From a virus, in IMG/VR virus record IMGVR_UViG_3300046781_000054, positions 1 to 64,000 of that record: DNA of 64,000 nt. One strand, written 5' to 3'. Every line of letters starts with the position of its first letter. The stretch's first letter is position 1. Shown here piece by piece: positions 28,936-35,677 of the stretch. The notes under the pieces were generated by a model. The model did not search any database. It was not told the DNA's origin and saw only the letters and a list, made by a program, of their open reading frames with translations. The position numbers and the translations under genes are program-made.

Positions 28936-29217
28936 TCAGTGGGTGTGGATGGGGGCGCCGTCGGATTCCAGGGCGAGGGCGTGGACGTGAATGGGGGTGC
29001 CGGTAATGAAGTCGGTGCTGGTGTGGAGGGTCCAGAGGCGGACACCGGGGCCTGCGTCCTGGCTGGTGGTGGTGCCGCCGAGTTCGGTCTGCCAGGCGGT
29101 GAGTTCATCGAAGCTGGCGGTGAAGACGTGTACGGCGTCGTCTTGGGCGGTGATGCGGGCGTGGGGCAGGTTGTGGTGATCGGCGGCGACTTCGACCCTG
29201 TCGGCGGTGGTGAGCAT
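28936..29217 (-). CDS. Hypothetical protein, 93 aa
   Basis: Start MLTTADRVEVAADHHNLPHA with GGGGGAG upstream. Alternating beta/alpha pattern (ITAQDDAVHVFTASFDELTA, VRLWTLHTSTDFITGTP). No Cys pairs or membrane segment. Unknown; the strong hairpin at 29241-29278 isolates it from the gene upstream. Confidence 0.65.
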   Translation of the reverse strand: MLTTADRVEVAADHHNLPHARITAQDDAVHVFTASFDELTAWQTELGGTTTSQDAGPGVRLWTLHTSTDFITGTPIHVHALALESDGAPIHTH

Positions 29218-29240
29218 GTGGGTCTCCCCCGGGGTGGGCA

Positions 29241-29278
29241 CCCGGGAGCGGCGGCGTCGTGGTCCGGCCGCTCCCGGG
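29241..29278 (-). terminator. 12-bp hairpin between 29293 and 29217
   Basis: CCCGGGAGCGGC pairs perfectly with GCCGCTCCCGGG across a 14-base loop. No T-run; possibly a processing site or attenuator in the operon. Confidence 0.55.
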
Positions 29279-29292
29279 GAGCTGGTGGTGGG

Positions 29293-29766
29293 TCAGGCGG
29301 TCTTGGTCATCGGTCCGAAGTCACGGACGATGAGCGGAGCCGACTCGCAGTGGCGGACGATGCTCGACCCGGCCGCCGGGGTGTCCTCGTCGGCGCGCTT
29401 GATGTGCTGGAAATCCAAGATCCCGCCGAGGAACCTCCACGTGTCGCCGTACCGGTCCAGGTACTTGCCGTGGTCCGTGAACTCCTCGCCGTCGACATTC
29501 ACGTAGACGTTCACCTCAGGCTCCGGCTCGTCGGTGATGTCGGTCCAAGTCCCGCCGCTGTTCCAGTCGTCGAAGGTGCGCGGGTTCGGCGTCCAGATCC
29601 ACGCGTCGTCGGCGGTCCGGAGCCTGCCGTGCCAGCCGTAGGCGCGGGGCTCACCGGTTCGCGGGTCGGTAGTGACCTCGGTGCAGTAGAAGCGGAACCG
29701 CTCGTAGCCACCGGGCCAGCCAGCGCGTGCGGCATAGATGCGGCCGGTTTCGAAGAAGGAAGTCAT
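29293..29766 (-). CDS. phiSA1p31-related-type protein, 157 aa
   Basis: Near residue 90-120 it has VNVYVNVDGEEFTDHGKYLD then RYGDTWRFLGGI, the pattern Y-D-----Y-DR-G-TW-F that I associate from memory with phiSA1p31-related proteins of Streptomyces phages. The head MTSFFETGRIYAARAGWPGG is a beta-rich domain with a single Cys. Function unknown; such proteins are markers of Streptomyces hosts. Confidence 0.6.
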   Translation of the reverse strand: MTSFFETGRIYAARAGWPGGYERFRFYCTEVTTDPRTGEPRAYGWHGRLRTADDAWIWTPNPRTFDDWNSGGTWTDITDEPEPEVNVYVNVDGEEFTDHGKYLDRYGDTWRFLGGILDFQHIKRADEDTPAAGSSIVRHCESAPLIVRDFGPMTKTA

Positions 29767-29782
29767 CAGGTGGTCCTCTGCC

Positions 29783-30145
29783 TCAGGTGATGGGGCGGGG
29801 GTGGTCGTGGCCGCAGGGCGGGCACTGGAGGGCGCTCAGGTTGCAGTCGGGGGCGTTGGGGGCGGTGACGACGACGCCAGGCTCGTGGGCGTCGAAGATG
29901 GCGCCGCAGCCGCAGCCCTCGGTGAGGCAGTCGCAGACGGCGATGTCGTGGGAGTCGGGGGCGGCCATGCCCGCGGTGTGGGCGGCTTCGTCCATGGCCT
30001 CGCGGTACGCCTGGCCGGTGCCGGCGTGGTCGGCGCGGTTCATCCAGTGGTCGAAGGCGTCGCGCTGGGCCTGCGTCAGCGACGTGTAGTCGGCGGCGAT
30101 GGGGAGGGTGACGGTCTGGATCGGGGCGTGCGTCATCACGGCCAC
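29783..30145 (-). CDS. Cys-rich protein heading the 30145-24233 operon, 120 aa
   Basis: GTG at 30145, with GGAG upstream; GTG 30139 or ATG 30136 are alternatives. A helical head, then CDCLTEGCGCGAIFDAHEPG and a C-terminal CPPCGHDHP give at least one zinc ribbon. It is the first gene behind the regulated promoter at 30213-30241 and stands upstream of whiB-HTH, rusA and ssb. Function unknown. Confidence 0.7.
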   Translation of the reverse strand: MAVMTHAPIQTVTLPIAADYTSLTQAQRDAFDHWMNRADHAGTGQAYREAMDEAAHTAGMAAPDSHDIAVCDCLTEGCGCGAIFDAHEPGVVVTAPNAPDCNLSALQCPPCGHDHPRPIT

Positions 30146-30212
30146 GGCGGGCTCCGTTCAGCGCGAACTGGGGGTTGCCGCAGGTCAGTTGTGGTGCGGC
30201 GACGATGGAACT

Positions 30213-30241
30213 ACCGTAACCCATAACGCATTGCATAGCAA
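30213..30241 (-). promoter_or_regulatory. Regulated promoter, ATGCGTTATGG family, site 3
   Basis: On the minus strand TTGCTA (30241-30236), spacer TGCAATGCGTTATGGGT (17 bp), TACGGT (30218-30213). It drives the operon from 30145 to 24233. The 29 bases match the site at 24135 except at two positions. Confidence 0.85.
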
Positions 30242-30269
30242 TGGGTGCGCATGATGCGGGCATGAGAAA

Positions 30270-30300
30270 ACCCCTCACCCGGGGTCCGGGGGTGAAGGGT
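30270..30300 (-). terminator. Hairpin between 30328 and promoter site 3
   Basis: ACCCCTCACCC pairs with GGGTGAAGGGT across a short GGGGTCCGG-type loop; on the minus strand it is followed by TTTTC (30269-30266). It ends transcription from the xis-like gene at 30328. Confidence 0.65.
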
Positions 30301-30327
30301 CACAGGTGATGCGGTCGAGCCGGCCGG

Positions 30328-30546
30328 TCAGTCTCCGAGCATGTGGCGGGCATGCAGCTCAAGCAGCTCGCTGTCGGAATACCAGCCCTTCACGGACGTC
30401 AGCCCTGCCTGCTTCGCCCACCGTCTCATGGTGGACTCCGGCACGTGGTACCCCGTGGGGACCAGCAGGGCGCAGAACTCCCCGATGGTGACGGAGTCCT
30501 GGCGCCCGTCGGGGGTGGCGGTCGGACTGAGTGCGGCTGTGGCCAT
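30328..30546 (-). CDS. Excisionase-like or MerR-type small DNA-binding protein, 72 aa
   Basis: A small winged-helix protein: VTIGEFCALLVPTGYHVPES, TMRRWAKQAGLTSVKGWYSD, SELLELHARHMLGD. It resembles AlpA/Xis or HTH_17 proteins used as recombination directionality factors or transcription cofactors. A Thr/Pro-rich head is included; GTG or ATG alternatives exist. It is far from the integrase at 48391, so a role in excision is uncertain. Confidence 0.6.
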   Translation of the reverse strand: MATAALSPTATPDGRQDSVTIGEFCALLVPTGYHVPESTMRRWAKQAGLTSVKGWYSDSELLELHARHMLGD

Positions 30547-30672
30547 GGTGCGGCCTCCCAGATCGACGGCGTGCAGGTTCGCAGCTGACCGACGCCGATA
30601 CGGGACCGGACCTGGCTGGCCCGGTGGTGGATTCAGTTGTGGACTTGCTACCTACGACTCGTCACACGGGCA

Positions 30673-31224
30673 TCAGGTTGCACGTGCGGCGAGTCTTTCC
30701 TGGCGCTCGATGTGCTCGTGGGCCAGGTGTGCGAGCGTCCAGGTGGATGCCCGCCCGTCGGGGGTGCGGCAGTTGTGGTTGCGGCACACCGCGCGCTGGA
30801 CGGCGTCGCGCCAGTGGAGGCCGACGGTGCCGCAGCCGGGGCAGCGGTGCCGGCGGACGACTTGGGCGTCGCCCGTCATCGTCGCGTGCTCCAGGTACTG
30901 CCGGTAGATGATCGTGTCGCGGCGCCGCTTGGCCGTGTCGTCGTCCGTGGCGGTGTTGCGGACGCACCAGTCGTAGACCGCGGCCGCGGTGTGGGGCAGC
31001 GGTTCGAGGGTGCCGGGCGATTCGGCGTGCATGTAGTCGCGGATCTCGCGGACGGACGCGTCGATGTGGGAGACCGTGTCGATGTTGAGGGGTGCGGTGT
31101 TCTCGATGCTGCGGACGGGGGCGGTGCGGCCGGTGCGGCGGCCGGCGGGGAGTTCCACGAAGTGCTGGACGAGCTTGGTGAGTTGCGAGGCTGCTTGTGC
31201 TGCTGCGCTGTCCGTGTTCTCCAT
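30673..31224 (-). CDS. Zinc-ribbon hypothetical protein, 183 aa
   Basis: Start MENTDSAAAQAASQLTKLVQ with GGGGAC upstream. A helical head, then CPGCGTVGLHWRDAVQRAVC and RNHNC (a ribbon) and a tail rich in Glu, Arg and Ala. Reads as a DNA-binding or polymerase-associated adaptor but no family is recognised. The 237 bases between 31225 and 31461 hold a palindrome at 31440 and no convincing gene. Confidence 0.65.
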   Translation of the reverse strand: MENTDSAAAQAASQLTKLVQHFVELPAGRRTGRTAPVRSIENTAPLNIDTVSHIDASVREIRDYMHAESPGTLEPLPHTAAAVYDWCVRNTATDDDTAKRRRDTIIYRQYLEHATMTGDAQVVRRHRCPGCGTVGLHWRDAVQRAVCRNHNCRTPDGRASTWTLAHLAHEHIERQERLAARAT

Positions 31225-31439
31225 GGGCTTGTCCCCGTCCCCTGGCGGCCGCCCCCGGGTGCGCGGGGCGTCCGTACTGGGTGCGGGGCGCGCGCCGGGT
31301 GGGCCGGATTCTGTTACTCCCGGTGATTCCGGACGCCCCACTATGGCACTTGTGGGGCGGAAGTTGAACAGAATGTGGTAGATGATCAGCTCTGGGTGGC
31401 TGGTCTTCACATCTGACGTCCGGTCAAACGGTAAGAACC

Positions 31440-31455
31440 CCCGGCATATGCCGGG
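31440..31455 (-). terminator. 16-bp perfect palindrome downstream of 31462
   Basis: CCCGGCATATGCCGGG, followed on the minus strand by GGTTCTT. It could be a terminator or a protein site; the ATAT centre is unusual in this GC-rich background. Confidence 0.45.
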
Positions 31456-31461
31456 CGATCT

Positions 31462-31752
31462 TCACTGGTCGGTCACCAATCCTGCCGCGCGCCGCGCCCC
31501 CTCCAGCAGTCCTGCCAGCTGTGTCTGCTGCGCCTCGTCGACGATGCCCTGCGCGCCCGCGCCGGCCGTGACCTTCGCGGCGATCCCCATGGCGACGTCG
31601 AACGCGGCCCGCGTCCGCGGGTCGGTCAGGCTCATGTGCTCCGCGTTGTAGGTGAGTTCGATCATCTCGGCGAGCGGCCGCAGGATCGCTTCGTCACCGC
31701 GGCCGGGGTCCGGGCCGGAGTCTGGGTGGTGGGGTTGTGCTGGGCTGGTCAT
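31462..31752 (-). CDS. Hypothetical protein, 96 aa
   Basis: Start MTSPAQPHHPDSGPDPGRGD, with GGGGGACACGAC before the ATG; longer readings have no support. Disordered head, then a helical part (ILRPLAEMIELTYNAEHMSL) and an Ala/Gly-rich end. No Cys. Unknown. Confidence 0.65.
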   Translation of the reverse strand: MTSPAQPHHPDSGPDPGRGDEAILRPLAEMIELTYNAEHMSLTDPRTRAAFDVAMGIAAKVTAGAGAQGIVDEAQQTQLAGLLEGARRAAGLVTDQ

Positions 31753-32441
31753 GTCGTGTCCCCCGCTGCGAAAGGGCCGGCTGACGCGTGGTGTGAGTGG
31801 GATGATCCGGGCGCTGGTCGGGGCGCCGGAGTCGTTCCTTCCGTCCATCGGTGGGACGGGTTCGGCTGAGGGCATGGGGCGTCTCCGCTCCTCTGGCAGG
31901 GAGTGGGAAGGGTCCTCGTCACGCCGGTGTCGCAGGTCACCGGCCCCTTTCTCGCGGGCGCGGCTGCCAGTCCACACGCGCGAGGCTGCCACTGTGGCAG
32001 GAGAGGGGCCTGGCTCGGTAGACGCATCGGCGTTTTCACACCGAATCGTTGGCCAAAGGTGGCGGCTTTCGGCCTTGGCTGCTATCAGCCGGGGTGGTGA
32101 CGGTGTGTCACACGCGGAAGGGTGCGGCCCGGGTGCGGGCGGCGGGGGCGGGCATGCCCGTCCGATGACGGGGATTGTAGGCCGGGACGCCGCCACGGGG
32201 GAAGGGGTGTGCCGTGGTGCACCAGCCCGGGGTCCGGGGGCTGGTGGGGCGCCGGGCTGCGAGGCCCGTGGGGGTCCCGGCGCCCCGCACCGCGGGGCCC
32301 GCGCGGCCACCCGCACGGCCCGTCTAGGGCATCGTAGATATATGCATGTTGGAAGCCTTGGGCAACGGATTCACTCCTCTGGGTGACTCATAAACCCTGT
32401 CAATAAGCGGGTTTTCGACTGGAGTTGACCGGAAACGAAAA
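31753..32441. other. Long gene-free region between parB and 31752
   Basis: About 690 bp with no convincing gene. It contains stacked GC hairpins: CACCAGCCC/GGGCTGGTG (about 32220-32246) and GGGGCGCCGGG/CCCGGCGCCCC (about 32247-32288). A consensus TTGACA on the minus strand lies at 32402-32397 but without a matching -10. Its position next to parB and the lack of coding suggest a centromere, promoter or other cis function, but no parS-like palindrome is present in it. Confidence 0.45.
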
Positions 32442-32487
32442 GAGGGCCCCGCTCCCCCACCGGCTGGTGGTTCAGAGCGGGGCCCTC
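32442..32487 (-). terminator. Terminator of parB
   Basis: GAGGGCCCCGCTC pairs perfectly with GAGCGGGGCCCTC (13 bp) around an inner CCACC-GGCT-GGTGG hairpin; TTTTCG follows on the minus strand. It sits just after the parB stop. Confidence 0.8.
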
Positions 32488-32503
32488 GCGTCGGTCAGAC
32501 GGC

Positions 32504-33604
32504 CTAGGAGACCGTGGTGAGGAGTTCCTTGAGTTGTTCGTCGTTGCGCTCCGCGGCCTGCTTGAACAGGTAGGAGAGCAGCGTGAAGAACTCCGGGTCG
32601 GCAACACGTTCCCGAATCAGCCGTGCCACATACCCGGGCTGATCCCATGGGACGGGCCGAGCGTTCTGCTCCGCGGTCGTCTGCTCCTCAATCTCTGGAG
32701 CAGACGACAGCTCTTGCCCCTCCGCGTCCGGGGCAGGATGCTCGGTCCGCTGCTCGGGAAGCCCCTCCCCTGCTCCGCCAGCCGCTGCGGCGCCCGCGTT
32801 CAAAACGGCGTTTTGAACAGCACCGGCCCCCGCGTCGGGTTCCGACGCAGGCGCGGGGGACTCGGTCTTCAAAACGGCGTTTTGAGAAGCTGCCTTCTTA
32901 CGAGGCTTCGGCGTCTTCGCCGCCGCCTTGATCGCCTCAACCTGGGCGCGCTGCTCCTCAGGCTTCTTGGATGCCAGACCGCGGACCTGACTCGGCTTGA
33001 CCGCGCCGGCCTCCAGCTCGGCCCTCACCTCGTCGTCGAGCTTGAGGAGAGCGAGCCGGTGCGAGACGTACATCTGCGTCTTGCCGATGCGTCGTCCGAC
33101 CTCTTCCTGGCTGCCGTGCTTCTCCACCATCCGCTTCAGGAACTCGGCCTCCTTGATGGGGTCGATCTGCTTGCGGTGGATGTTCTCGATGATGACGGCG
33201 TCGTCGAGCTGGTCGTCTTCGCCGAGCCGGTCCTGGACGCGGATGTCGATGCGGGTCCAGCCGAGCTGGCGGGCGGCTGCCAGGCGGCGGTTGCCGGTAA
33301 CGACGATCCAGTCGGCGCCCTCAACAGCCTTGGCGAGCTCGGGCTTGGACATCACGTAGCGGGCGTGGGAGACGACCGCGAGCGGTTGCAGCTGTCCGAC
33401 CTCGCGCATGGTGTCCATGAGTTCGGCGAACTCAGGGTCCGCGTCGGTGTAGTCGTCGGCCAGACGGGGGTTCTCCGGGTTGCCGGTGATGGTGTGCATG
33501 AGCACGGTGGTCGGCGGTGCGACCGGCTTGTCGTCCGGTGTAGCGGTGGTTGCCTTGTCGTCCTTGCCGAGCAGGCTTGTGAAGCTCTTTTGCCTGTTGG
33601 ACAT
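32504..33604 (-). CDS. parB: ParB-family partition protein
   Basis: 366 residues. The N-terminal CTPase-type domain has MHTITGNPENPRLADDY, VVTGNRRLAAARQLGWTRID and AVIIENIHRKQIDPIKEAEF; then the HTH GSQEEVGRRIGKTQMYVSHR, and a KPSQVRGLASKKPEEQRAQV helix. The C-terminal half is a Pro/Ala/Glu-rich linker with two QNAVL units encoded by palindromes, and a helical end. It starts on TGATG from parA. It is expected to load at parS and cooperate with ParA in segregating a low-copy plasm-like prophage. Confidence 0.92.
   Translation of the reverse strand: MSNRQKSFTSLLGKDDKATTATPDDKPVAPPTTVLMHTITGNPENPRLADDYTDADPEFAELMDTMREVGQLQPLAVVSHARYVMSKPELAKAVEGADWIVVTGNRRLAAARQLGWTRIDIRVQDRLGEDDQLDDAVIIENIHRKQIDPIKEAEFLKRMVEKHGSQEEVGRRIGKTQMYVSHRLALLKLDDEVRAELEAGAVKPSQVRGLASKKPEEQRAQVEAIKAAAKTPKPRKKAASQNAVLKTESPAPASEPDAGAGAVQNAVLNAGAAAAGGAGEGLPEQRTEHPAPDAEGQELSSAPEIEEQTTAEQNARPVPWDQPGYVARLIRERVADPEFFTLLSYLFKQAAERNDEQLKELLTTVS
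32798..32818. other. parS-like palindrome 1 (inside parB)
   Basis: GTTCAAAACG G CGTTTTGAAC: perfect 10-bp arms around one central base. Two related sites are at 32867-32886 and 34461-34480. Candidate centromere half of the par system; it also encodes QNAVLN in ParB. Confidence 0.65.
32867..32886. other. parS-like palindrome 2 (inside parB)
   Basis: CTTCAAAACGGCGTTTTGAG: same core TCAAAACGGCGTTTTGA as site 1, arms of about eight bases. It encodes QNAVLKT. Distance to site 1 is 69 bases. Confidence 0.6.
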
Positions 33605-34335
33605 CAGCGGCCCTTCCTTCCGGCGCCGATCTCCAGGGCGAGCTTGTAGAAGTCCTCGCGGGCTTCCATCGCTACTCGGTTCTTCTTGTAGCGGGTGACG
33701 ACGAGACCTTCGACCGCCGCCCTCGTGTGGATCTTGTAGTGTCGGATGACGGTCTTGGCGAGGTTCCAGCCGTTGCCGAGAACGTACGCTCTGGTGTCTT
33801 CAAGGTCTGCCGTGCCGTCGCGGGGGTCCCAGTTGTTGATGACGACCCAGTACTGCTTGCCGAGGGGGCGGACGACCTGCTCGATGGTGTCGCGGGTGGG
33901 GATGAAGCCGAGCGGCTCGGGTTCGATGGGGACGATGATGTCGTCGGCGACTGTGAGCACGGCGCGCATGGCGTCGGCGGCGGCGCTCTTGCCGAACGGG
34001 TCGCCTGCTTGCTCTTGTTCGTCCTCGGGGAGGTCCATCCACCCGGGGGTGTCGATGAACGCGTGCTTGATCTTCTTGGACTTCTTCAGCTCGGGGAAGA
34101 AGTCGAGGTCCTTGCGTGTCTTGGTCTGCACGAACGAGAACGGCAGGTCGTCGCCTACCTGCTCGGACCACCACGTGGCCGACCCCTGCGGGTCGCTGGA
34201 TACCGCGACGACGTAGTCGGGGTCGTCGGCGGGGGACTCGCCGAGCACTTCGGCGGTGGTGGCGGATGTGTTCACGGTGAGGGTCGACTTGCCGACCCCG
34301 CCCTTGCGGTTAACGACCGCAGTGATGCGTGCCAT
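33604..34335 (-). CDS. parA: ParA-family partition ATPase
   Basis: 243 residues, ATG start with GGAG ten bases upstream. Deviant Walker A KGGVGKST at residues 11-18, Walker A-prime/B features (SSDPQGSATWWSEQVGDD, AFIDTPGWMDLPED) and a C-terminal region with RYKKNRVAMEAREDFYKLAL. There is no N-terminal HTH, so autoregulation would depend on ParB. It is translationally coupled to parB (TGATG). It binds DNA in ATP form and is expected to move ParB-parS complexes. Confidence 0.92.
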   Translation of the reverse strand: MARITAVVNRKGGVGKSTLTVNTSATTAEVLGESPADDPDYVVAVSSDPQGSATWWSEQVGDDLPFSFVQTKTRKDLDFFPELKKSKKIKHAFIDTPGWMDLPEDEQEQAGDPFGKSAAADAMRAVLTVADDIIVPIEPEPLGFIPTRDTIEQVVRPLGKQYWVVINNWDPRDGTADLEDTRAYVLGNGWNLAKTVIRHYKIHTRAAVEGLVVTRYKKNRVAMEAREDFYKLALEIGAGRKGR

Positions 34336-34460
34336 GGGTTGTTGCTCCGTAGGTTCCGTATGATTCCCGGCCCTTTGTGAGGCCGGTACTTCGGACCGGG
34401 ACAGCATGGCACGGCAGGCAGGGGAGGGACTGGACGGGGCACGGTGCGTCGCTCATGCGG

Positions 34461-34480
34461 GTTCAAAACGCCGTTTTGAA
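34461..34480. other. parS-like palindrome 3 (upstream of parA)
   Basis: GTTCAAAACGCCGTTTTGAA, the same palindrome as site 1 with the central G replaced by C. Unlike sites 1 and 2 it is outside any gene, between the small gene at 34482 and parA, so coding constraint cannot explain it. Confidence 0.7.
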
Positions 34481-34481
34481 G

Positions 34482-34655
34482 TCAGCCGTCGTCGTCTTCG
34501 CCCGCGGGGGCGAGCCGGTCCCACAGTTGCGTGAGCGTCAGGCCGCCCTCGTAGGCCGGTTCCTGGAACAGGCCCTGGTACGGGATGCGCGGCAGCTGCG
34601 GGCGCGGGCGGATGGTGGTGACGGGCCGGCGGGGTGGTGCAGCGGGTGTGGTCAT
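34482..34655 (-). CDS. Small hypothetical protein upstream of parA, 57 aa
   Basis: MTTPAAPPRRPVTTIRPRPQ, then a short fold (YQGLFQEPAYEGGLTLTQLW) and an acidic end. TGGAG precedes the ATG. Its stop adjoins parS-like site 3. Small genes in this place often help partition or copy control; no direct evidence. Confidence 0.6.
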   Translation of the reverse strand: MTTPAAPPRRPVTTIRPRPQLPRIPYQGLFQEPAYEGGLTLTQLWDRLAPAGEDDDG

Positions 34656-34670
34656 CGTCGGCTCCAGGGA

Positions 34671-34856
34671 TCAGGCGGCGAACGTGTAGGCGGGGCGCAG
34701 GGCGCGGATGTGGGTGTCGAGCCAGGCCCGTTCGGATTCCTCCTGGGCACGGTGCCAGGCTTCGCGTTCCTCGTCGGTGAGGCTGCGCGGGTCGACGTCC
34801 AGGTCCTCAAGCACGGTGGTGGCTCCGTCCGGTTGGTGCAGTGGATCGGTGATCAC
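34671..34856 (-). CDS. Small acidic protein, 61 aa
   Basis: GTG start without a good ribosome site (TAAATC about ten bases upstream, so perhaps leaderless). An acidic helical protein (LEDLDVDPRSLTDEEREAWH). It would be the first gene of the par transcription unit. Function unknown. Confidence 0.5.
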   Translation of the reverse strand: MITDPLHQPDGATTVLEDLDVDPRSLTDEEREAWHRAQEESERAWLDTHIRALRPAYTFAA

Positions 34857-34871
34857 AGTGCCTGAGATTTA

Positions 34872-34884
34872 GGGAACTGTTCCC
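34872..34884. promoter_or_regulatory. Palindrome in the gap before the par operon
   Basis: GGGAACTGTTCCC: 6-bp arms and one central base, 16 bases upstream of the GTG at 34856. Candidate operator for control of the par unit; no protein assigned. Confidence 0.4.
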
Positions 34885-34894
34885 TCCGCTCCGC

Positions 34895-35677
34895 TCAGGC
34901 GACGTCGAAGGCGCGTCGTGCGGGAGCCGGCCCGTTCTTCTCCTCGCCGCGCTTGAACGCGAGGGCGGCCTGGCGGGCGCGTTCGCTCTCCTTGTGGCGT
35001 TGGGCCGCCTCGTCGGGTGTCTCCAGCTGGCGGACGGTGGTGTCGCCGGGTAGACGGTGGGCGCGCAGGGCGGCGTCCTGGCGGGCGATCGCGGCGATGA
35101 GGTAGGGGTCGGTGGGTCCGTGTTCGGGCCGGTGGTCGAGGTGGGCCTGGAGGGCGTGCTGGTAGCCGGGTGAGGCGGTCGCGCGGGTCTTCGGTTCCGG
35201 CAGAACCGGTGCCGCTGCCGAGACGTCGGGCCGCTCGTCCGCTGCGGGCGTGGCGCCTGGCGGGAGGATCCGCAGAGCGCGGACCACGCTCTGCCCGGTC
35301 TTCTCCCAGATTCGGGCGAGGATCTGCCGCTGGAACATCCGTAGCTGTGTCGCGTACGCGGCGGAGAGGGGCTGCAGGTACAGGATGCCGGTGTCGTGGG
35401 TGAAGCGGGTCGCGTACACCTTGTCTGCAAGCTCGGGGGCGATCTGCGGCCACTGGTCGAGGATGCTGCCGCCTTCCTCGGGTGGTTCCCAGCCGCGTTC
35501 GTCCATCATCTGTCCGATGACTGCGGACAGGCCTTGCGGGTCGCGGCGGCCGGTGCGCTGCACGGTCTTCCGGGTGGGCTTCTTCGCCTTGGTGGTCGGC
35601 TGGGTTTTTGCGTGGGCGCGGGCGGCGGCGAGTGCGGCGCGGGCCAGGTCGGCGCCGGAGGGTGTGGGTTCGCTCAT
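34895..35677 (-). CDS. DciA/DUF721-like helicase loader protein
   Basis: 260 residues. Residues 55-130 match the DUF721/DciA pattern: LSAVIGQMMDERGWEPPEEG, ILDQWPQIAPELADKVYATR, ILYLQPLSAAYATQLRMFQR, and RIWEKTGQSVVRALRI. In bacteria DciA helps load the replicative helicase. A basic Ala-rich head and a charged helical tail flank the domain. It overlaps Rep (ATGA 35677-35674). Together they suggest a complete plasmid-style initiation module. Confidence 0.78.
   Translation of the reverse strand: MSEPTPSGADLARAALAAARAHAKTQPTTKAKKPTRKTVQRTGRRDPQGLSAVIGQMMDERGWEPPEEGGSILDQWPQIAPELADKVYATRFTHDTGILYLQPLSAAYATQLRMFQRQILARIWEKTGQSVVRALRILPPGATPAADERPDVSAAAPVLPEPKTRATASPGYQHALQAHLDHRPEHGPTDPYLIAAIARQDAALRAHRLPGDTTVRQLETPDEAAQRHKESERARQAALAFKRGEEKNGPAPARRAFDVA

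Noticed and set aside
32317-32400. Short leader peptide after a consensus TTGACA on the minus strand
   Set aside because: A frame of 13-16 codons with AGAGGAG exists, but no -10 box matches and nothing supports translation.
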